NCBI GenBank assembly: GCA_963714055.1
Contig: OY970227.1
Location: forward strand, 2,666,001-2,730,000
Length of the DNA stretch: 64,000 nucleotides
From: JACDBE01 sp963714055
Lineage (GTDB): Bacteria > Actinomycetota > Acidimicrobiia > Spongiisociales > UBA5794
Direction: 5' to 3'
The notes under the pieces are model-generated. The model worked only from the letters and a program-made list of their open reading frames with translations, did no database searches and was not told the DNA's origin. Below, one piece after another: positions 60,117 through 64,000 of the stretch. Made by a program: the position numbers and the translations under genes. Position 1 is the stretch's first letter, and every line of letters starts with the position of its first letter.

Positions 60117-61239
60117 TCAGCACGAGCCGGGCCGGTCGGTCTCCACCGCCCGGCCCTGGTTGTCGAAGGCGACGCCGAAGGACCGCTCGGTGAGATCTTC
60201 GAGGATCCCGGGCCCCGAGTCCTCGGCGACCACGGGACGGCCGTCGACGATGCGCACCGGGAGGGCGCTGAGGCCCGTGCCCGCCTCGGCGACCTCGAAA
60301 CGAAACACGGCCGTGTACGAGGACTCCTCCCGCGCCGACGGGAAGGCGAAGTTGCCCGTCGAATAGAGCACCCAGGCATCATCGAACCTCTCCACTCCCT
60401 GGAGCACGTGGGGGTGGCTGCCCACAACGAGGTCGGCGCCGGCATCGACCCAGGCACGGGCCAGTTCCCGCTGGTGGGGCTCGGGGCAAGCCTGGCGCTC
60501 GACTCCCCAGTGGGCCATCACCACCACGAGGTCGGATCGGGCGGCGGCGCCGGCAACGGCGTGGACGGTGGCGCCGACGTCGGCAGGGCAGGCCCAGGCG
60601 ATCTCGGGGATGAACGTCTCGCCCGGCTCGGGCCGGTCGCAGGGGACCCGGGTGAAGGAGAGGACTGCCACACGCCATCCATCGACCCGGAGTCCGAGTG
60701 CCGGCGTAGGCGGCCCCCGGACCGCGACCGGTGCCGGCGGTGGCGAGACCCGCCTCCTCCAGGATCTCGATGGTGCGCAGCACCCCGTCCCGCCCGTAGT
60801 CGAGAGCGTGGTTGTTGGCGAGGGCGGCGACGTCCACTCCGGCTCCGGCGAGGATCTCGGCCGAGGCCGGTGGCGACTTGAAGACGTACACCTTCTCGAT
60901 CGGGGTACCAACCTCCTCCTCGGCGATCACCGTCTCCACGTTGACGAGCGCCACGTCACCCTCGGTGAGCACCGGGGCGATGTCGCCCAACGGGTCGCGC
61001 TGGTCGAGCCCGTGGGTGAACGAGGTGTCGCCGGCAACGACGACCGAGATCGGCGGCAACGGAGCCCCCGTCGTCGTGGTGGTCGGCGCCACCGTGGTGG
61101 TGGGCGGCGGCGGGTCGGTGGTGCTGGCATCGACCGGGTCAGGCGGCGGCGTGGTCGGGCTCGTCGACGTGCCGGCGGTACCCAGCCCGCACCCGGCCAC
61201 GACCAGGGCGAACGCGATCAGTGGGGAGGCACGAACCAT
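60117..61239 (-). CDS. CapA-like metallophosphatase-fold protein (one frameshift)
   Basis: Two frames are needed. The first (ATG 61239) has a signal/lipobox VVAGC, a Thr/Pro-rich linker and the CapA start ISVVVAGDTSFTHGLDQ with VALVNVETVIA and ALANNHALDYG. It breaks near 60700. The second continues GLRVDGWRVAVLSFTRVPCD, VVVMAHWGVE, VVGSHPHVLQG and VLYSTGNFAF. Joined, this is a CapA/PgsA-type calcineurin-fold protein of about 373 residues, likely a lipoprotein. Relatives contribute to poly-gamma-glutamate capsule assembly; no other capsule genes are seen here. Confidence 0.75.
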
Positions 61240-61245
61240 CCCGGA

Positions 61246-61251
61246 AGGTTA
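61246..61251 (-). promoter_or_regulatory. Probable -10 element, leaderless CapA-like gene
   Basis: On the minus strand TAACCT ends 6 nt before ATG 61239. Confidence 0.45.
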
Positions 61252-61313
61252 GGAGCGGCTCGGGCCGGGCCGGGGAGAGCGGAGACTCCCCGGGCCCGGC
61301 CACGGTGAGCTCG

Positions 61314-62357
61314 TCAGCTGCGAGTGAGGACGACCTTGAGCGCCCCGGTCTCGGCGGCGTTGCCGAACACCTCGTAGGCCTCCATGAACTCGTCGAGGCC
61401 GAAGTGATGGGTGATGAAGCGCCGGGTGTCGATCTGCCGGCTGGTGAGGAGCCTGAGCAGCGTCGGTGTCGAGTAGGTGTCCACCAACCCGGTGGTGATC
61501 GTCACGTTGCGGATCCACAGGCTCTCCAGGTGGAGCGTCGCCGGCACGCCGTGTACGCCGAGGTTGGCCACATGGCCCCCGGGACGCACCAGCTCGGCGG
61601 CCAGCTCGAAGGTGGCGGGGACACCGACTGCCTCCATCGCCACGTCGGCCCCGAGCCCGCCGGTGAGCGAGCGGACCGCCTCGAGGGCGTCCTCACGGCC
61701 GTTGTTGACGACAACGTCCGCCCCGAACTGCTTGGCCGCCTCCAACCGGGAGTCCGCCAGGTCGATGGCGACGACATGGCTCGGGCTGTAGAGGCGGGCG
61801 CCCATGATCGCGGCCAGCCCGATCGGGCCCGCCCCGACGATGGCGACGACGTCACCGGGACGGACGGCCCCGTTGAGGACGCCGACCTCGTACCCGGTGG
61901 GCATGATGTCGGCGAGCATCAGGATCTCCTCGTCGGAGATCCCGTCGGGGACGCGGTACGTGGAGGTGTCGGCGAACGGCACCCGCACCAGGTCGGCCTG
62001 GACGCCGTCGATGCGGTGGCCCAGGATCCATCCGCCGCCGCCGAGGCATTGCCCGTAGGCTGCCTCACGGCAGAACCGGCAGGCGCCACAGGCGGTGATG
62101 CACGACACCAGCACTCGGTCGCCGATTGCCACGTTCTTCACCCCGGGGCCTATGTCGACGACCGTTCCCACCGCTTCGTGACCGAGGATGCGCCCCTCGT
62201 CGACGGTGGGTACGTCGCCCTTCAGGATGTGCAGGTCGGTGCCGCAGATGGTCACCGCGTCGACCCTGACGATGGCGTCGGTGTCGGCCTGCAGGGTGGG
62301 GTCCGGGTGCTCTTCCCAGCTCTTTCGCCCCGGACCGTGATACACGAGCGCACGCAT
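61314..62357 (-). CDS. Zinc-dependent alcohol dehydrogenase (MDR family)
   Basis: A 347-residue medium-chain dehydrogenase. The catalytic zinc ligands are Cys38 (ICGTDLHI), the His and Glu of GHEAVGTV (about 59-66), and the structural zinc binds four Cys in CGACRFCREAAYGQC (about 90-104). The NAD-binding motif is VAIVGAGPIGLAAI (about 170). It oxidises an alcohol or reduces an aldehyde; the substrate is unknown. AAGGAGG lies 7 nt before the ATG. Confidence 0.88.
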   Translation of the reverse strand: MRALVYHGPGRKSWEEHPDPTLQADTDAIVRVDAVTICGTDLHILKGDVPTVDEGRILGHEAVGTVVDIGPGVKNVAIGDRVLVSCITACGACRFCREAAYGQCLGGGGWILGHRIDGVQADLVRVPFADTSTYRVPDGISDEEILMLADIMPTGYEVGVLNGAVRPGDVVAIVGAGPIGLAAIMGARLYSPSHVVAIDLADSRLEAAKQFGADVVVNNGREDALEAVRSLTGGLGADVAMEAVGVPATFELAAELVRPGGHVANLGVHGVPATLHLESLWIRNVTITTGLVDTYSTPTLLRLLTSRQIDTRRFITHHFGLDEFMEAYEVFGNAAETGALKVVLTRS

Positions 62358-62466
62358 GGCGCATCCTCCTTGGTGTGCGAACCTCTCCTGGACCGTACTC
62401 GGTGGCCGGTTGGCCGGCGAGGGCCGAAGGTCACTTCACCCATGATGTGCTTGGATTCGTCGCCTC

Positions 62467-63414
62467 ATGACCTACGTCGCCAGTGGTCGGACGATCCAGA
62501 TCACCCACCCCGACCGGGTCCTGTTCCCCGAGGATGGCTACACCAAGGCCGACCTGGCGCGCTACCACCACGCCGTTGCCGAGGCCATCGTGCCCCACCT
62601 CGCCGGCCGGCCCCTGATGCTGCAACGGTTTCCCGAGGGGATCGCCGGCGAGGGCTTCTACCAGAAGGAGGCGGGCCGGGGCGTGCCGGGGTGGCTCCGC
62701 ACCGTCGAGGTGGCCAAGGAGGGAGGTACGGTCAACCACCCGGTGGTCGACGACGAGGCCGGCCTGCTGGCGCTCACCAACCTGAGCACCGTCTCCTTCC
62801 ACCGATGGCCCAGCCGGGCCGACCGGGTCGAGCGACCGGACCTGCTGGTGGTCGACCTCGACCCGTCGGGCGACCAGTTCGACGAGGTGCGCCAAGCGGC
62901 CCGCTGGGCCAGGGCCGTTCTCTCCGACCTCGACCTGGTCCCGTTCGTGCAGACCACCGGATCGCGGGGGATCCACGTCGTCGCCCCGCTGGACCGCTCG
63001 GCGGACACGGCGGCGGTGGCGGCCTTCGCCGACGACGTGGCCCGGGTGCTCGCCGCCCTCCACCCGGAGCAGCTCACCGTGGCCACCCGCAAGGCGAAGC
63101 GGGGCGACCGCCTCTACGTCGACACCGCCCGGAACGCCTACGCGCAGACGGTGATCGCCCCGTACTCGGTGCGACCCCGAAGGGGCGCCCCGGTTGCTTC
63201 TCCGATCACGTGGGAGGAGCTCGACGATCCCGACCTGCGCCCGGACGGCTGGACGATCGACACCATGCCCGGGCGACTGTCAAAGGTCGGTGACCGCTGG
63301 GCGGGCATGTCCCGCCGGGGCCGCAGCCTCGGAGCCCGCCGTCGACGCCTCCTCGACCGCATGTTGGCGGCCGCCGGGGTCGAGTCGCCGCCGCCGTCGA
63401 CGAAGCAGGCCTAG
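62467..63414 (+). CDS. Stand-alone LigD polymerase domain (NHEJ-type primase-polymerase)
   Basis: A 315-residue LigD-Pol/PrimPol-type protein. HPDRVLFPEDGYTKADLARYH at the N-terminus, the metal-binding LLVVDLDPSGDQFDEV (about 136), VQTTGSRGIHVVAPL (about 164) and ARNAYAQTVIAPYSVRPRRGAPVASPITWEELDD are conserved family blocks. The ligase and phosphoesterase domains of full LigD are absent, so this is the split form; Ku and a partner ligase may lie elsewhere. It could fill gaps with ribonucleotides during end joining. The last four bases overlap the convergent DJ-1 gene. Confidence 0.88.
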   Translation: MTYVASGRTIQITHPDRVLFPEDGYTKADLARYHHAVAEAIVPHLAGRPLMLQRFPEGIAGEGFYQKEAGRGVPGWLRTVEVAKEGGTVNHPVVDDEAGLLALTNLSTVSFHRWPSRADRVERPDLLVVDLDPSGDQFDEVRQAARWARAVLSDLDLVPFVQTTGSRGIHVVAPLDRSADTAAVAAFADDVARVLAALHPEQLTVATRKAKRGDRLYVDTARNAYAQTVIAPYSVRPRRGAPVASPITWEELDDPDLRPDGWTIDTMPGRLSKVGDRWAGMSRRGRSLGARRRRLLDRMLAAAGVESPPPSTKQA

Positions 63415-63971
63415 CGCGCCGCCCAGTGGGCGGTGAACAGGGCGATGAGCTCCCGGTTGAAGGCAGGGATGTCGTCGACGACACGACCCCATGCCAGGTT
63501 GCGGTCCCGGAATGCCGGTAGGTCCACCCACACCCCACCGGCGTTGACCAGGTCGTCCTTGATCCCCAGCGACCCGGTTACCGGGGTGCCCGGCTCCACG
63601 ATCCCCGCCGAGATCGCCACCAGCCCGGCGTGGCAGATGACCCCGACCGGCTTGCCGGCGTCGTAGGCGGCCTTGACGATGCCGGTCACCTCGGGGTAAC
63701 GCCGCAGCTTGTCGGGCGCCCACCCGCCCGGTATCACCACCCCGTCGACGTCGGCGGGGTCGATGTCGGCGGCGAGGACGTCGGCTGTGGCGGTGAGGGC
63801 GTTCTTGCCCTTCACCTCGTCGAGCGATGTCCCCACCGAGACGACGTCGGCTCCCTCCTCACGCAGCCGCATCACGGTGACCCAGTACTCCAGGTCCTCG
63901 ACGCCCTCGGCGACGAAGACCACGACCTTCATCCCTTCGAGGCTCCCTGGCGAGGCGATGGTGTCGGGCAC
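63411..63971 (-). CDS. DJ-1/PfpI family protein
   Basis: A 186-residue DJ-1/PfpI-fold protein: KVVVFVAEGVEDLEYWVTVMRL (Glu of the active site), DGVVIPGGWAPDKLRRYP (about 95-112) and the nucleophile Cys in GVICHAGLVAISAG (about 130). Members are deglycases, proteases or chaperones; the role here is unknown. GTG at 63971 after GGGAGG is preferred; ATG at 63932 is an alternative. It shares 4 bp with the convergent LigD-Pol gene. Confidence 0.85.
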   Translation of the reverse strand: MPDTIASPGSLEGMKVVVFVAEGVEDLEYWVTVMRLREEGADVVSVGTSLDEVKGKNALTATADVLAADIDPADVDGVVIPGGWAPDKLRRYPEVTGIVKAAYDAGKPVGVICHAGLVAISAGIVEPGTPVTGSLGIKDDLVNAGGVWVDLPAFRDRNLAWGRVVDDIPAFNRELIALFTAHWAAR

Positions 63972-64000
63972 GTGATGTCCTCCCGGATGGTCGTGGCCGG

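Overview
The window is high-GC bacterial chromosome with dense, mostly non-overlapping genes on both strands. No phage, transposase, rRNA operon or CRISPR array was seen. Gene content points to Actinomycetota: a mazG-eno-ftsB-DUF501-ppx block, a second EF-G-like GTPase, several deazaflavin (F420)-type nitroreductases and PPOX proteins, a DinB family protein, and a stand-alone LigD polymerase domain. Thr-rich linkers in exported proteins and a YabN-like tetrapyrrole-methylase/MazG fusion make me lean towards an Acidimicrobiia-like lineage. That placement is inference; no marker for it was tested.

Layout. 0-6 kb: end of a parvulin-type foldase, then mazG, enolase, FtsB/DivIC-like, DUF501, Ppx/GppA and a universal stress protein, mostly overlapping by 4-8 bp. 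6-20 kb: ZIP transporter, nitroreductase, EF-G2, tRNA-Leu(TAA), membrane adenylate cyclase, two tiny membrane proteins, DinB protein, ATP-grasp protein with a possible leader ORF, AmtB, MBL hydrolase, ABC-F ATPase and a two-component system. 20-24 kb: exported Thr-rich proteins, paired hairpin repeats and frame-disrupted genes. 23-29 kb: a frameshifted UPF0182 membrane protein, two alpha/beta hydrolases (one fused to an SRPBCC-like domain) and initiator tRNA-fMet. 29-45 kb: accessory-looking small operons (ArsR-SRPBCC-DUF6069, an ABC-2 exporter, PPOX pair, AraC/VOC, Fic, methyltransferase, aldo/keto reductase, a second ArsR-SRPBCC pair, DHFR-like, DUF1905, nitroreductase, cystathionine gamma-synthase/lyase family). 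44-55 kb: an HTTM-domain protein, MMPL-TetR, PhzF, VOC, Hsp20, sulfotransferase-TetR, methylglyoxal synthase, a Thr-rich anchored protein and an ADP-ribosylglycohydrolase. 55-64 kb: a large secreted LTD-nuclease-RTX protein, HAD, MBL, a CapA-like protein, zinc alcohol dehydrogenase, LigD-Pol and a DJ-1/PfpI protein.

Regulation is unusually readable. Five promoter regions carry dyads next to HTH genes: ArsR at 30.9 kb, Fic at 36.0 kb, ArsR at 40.3 kb, TetR/MMPL at 45.7 kb and TetR/mgsA at 52.5 kb. At least ten genes without a convincing Shine-Dalgarno have TANNNT 6-7 nt before the start codon, which fits leaderless mRNAs.

Several otherwise intact genes are split by one-base frameshifts in G/C-rich runs (23.6, 29.8, 44.7, 57.1 and 60.7 kb; several more between 22.0 and 22.8 kb). 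Either the assembly carries indel errors or the genome carries real frameshifts. Proteins from these loci should be read as joined products.
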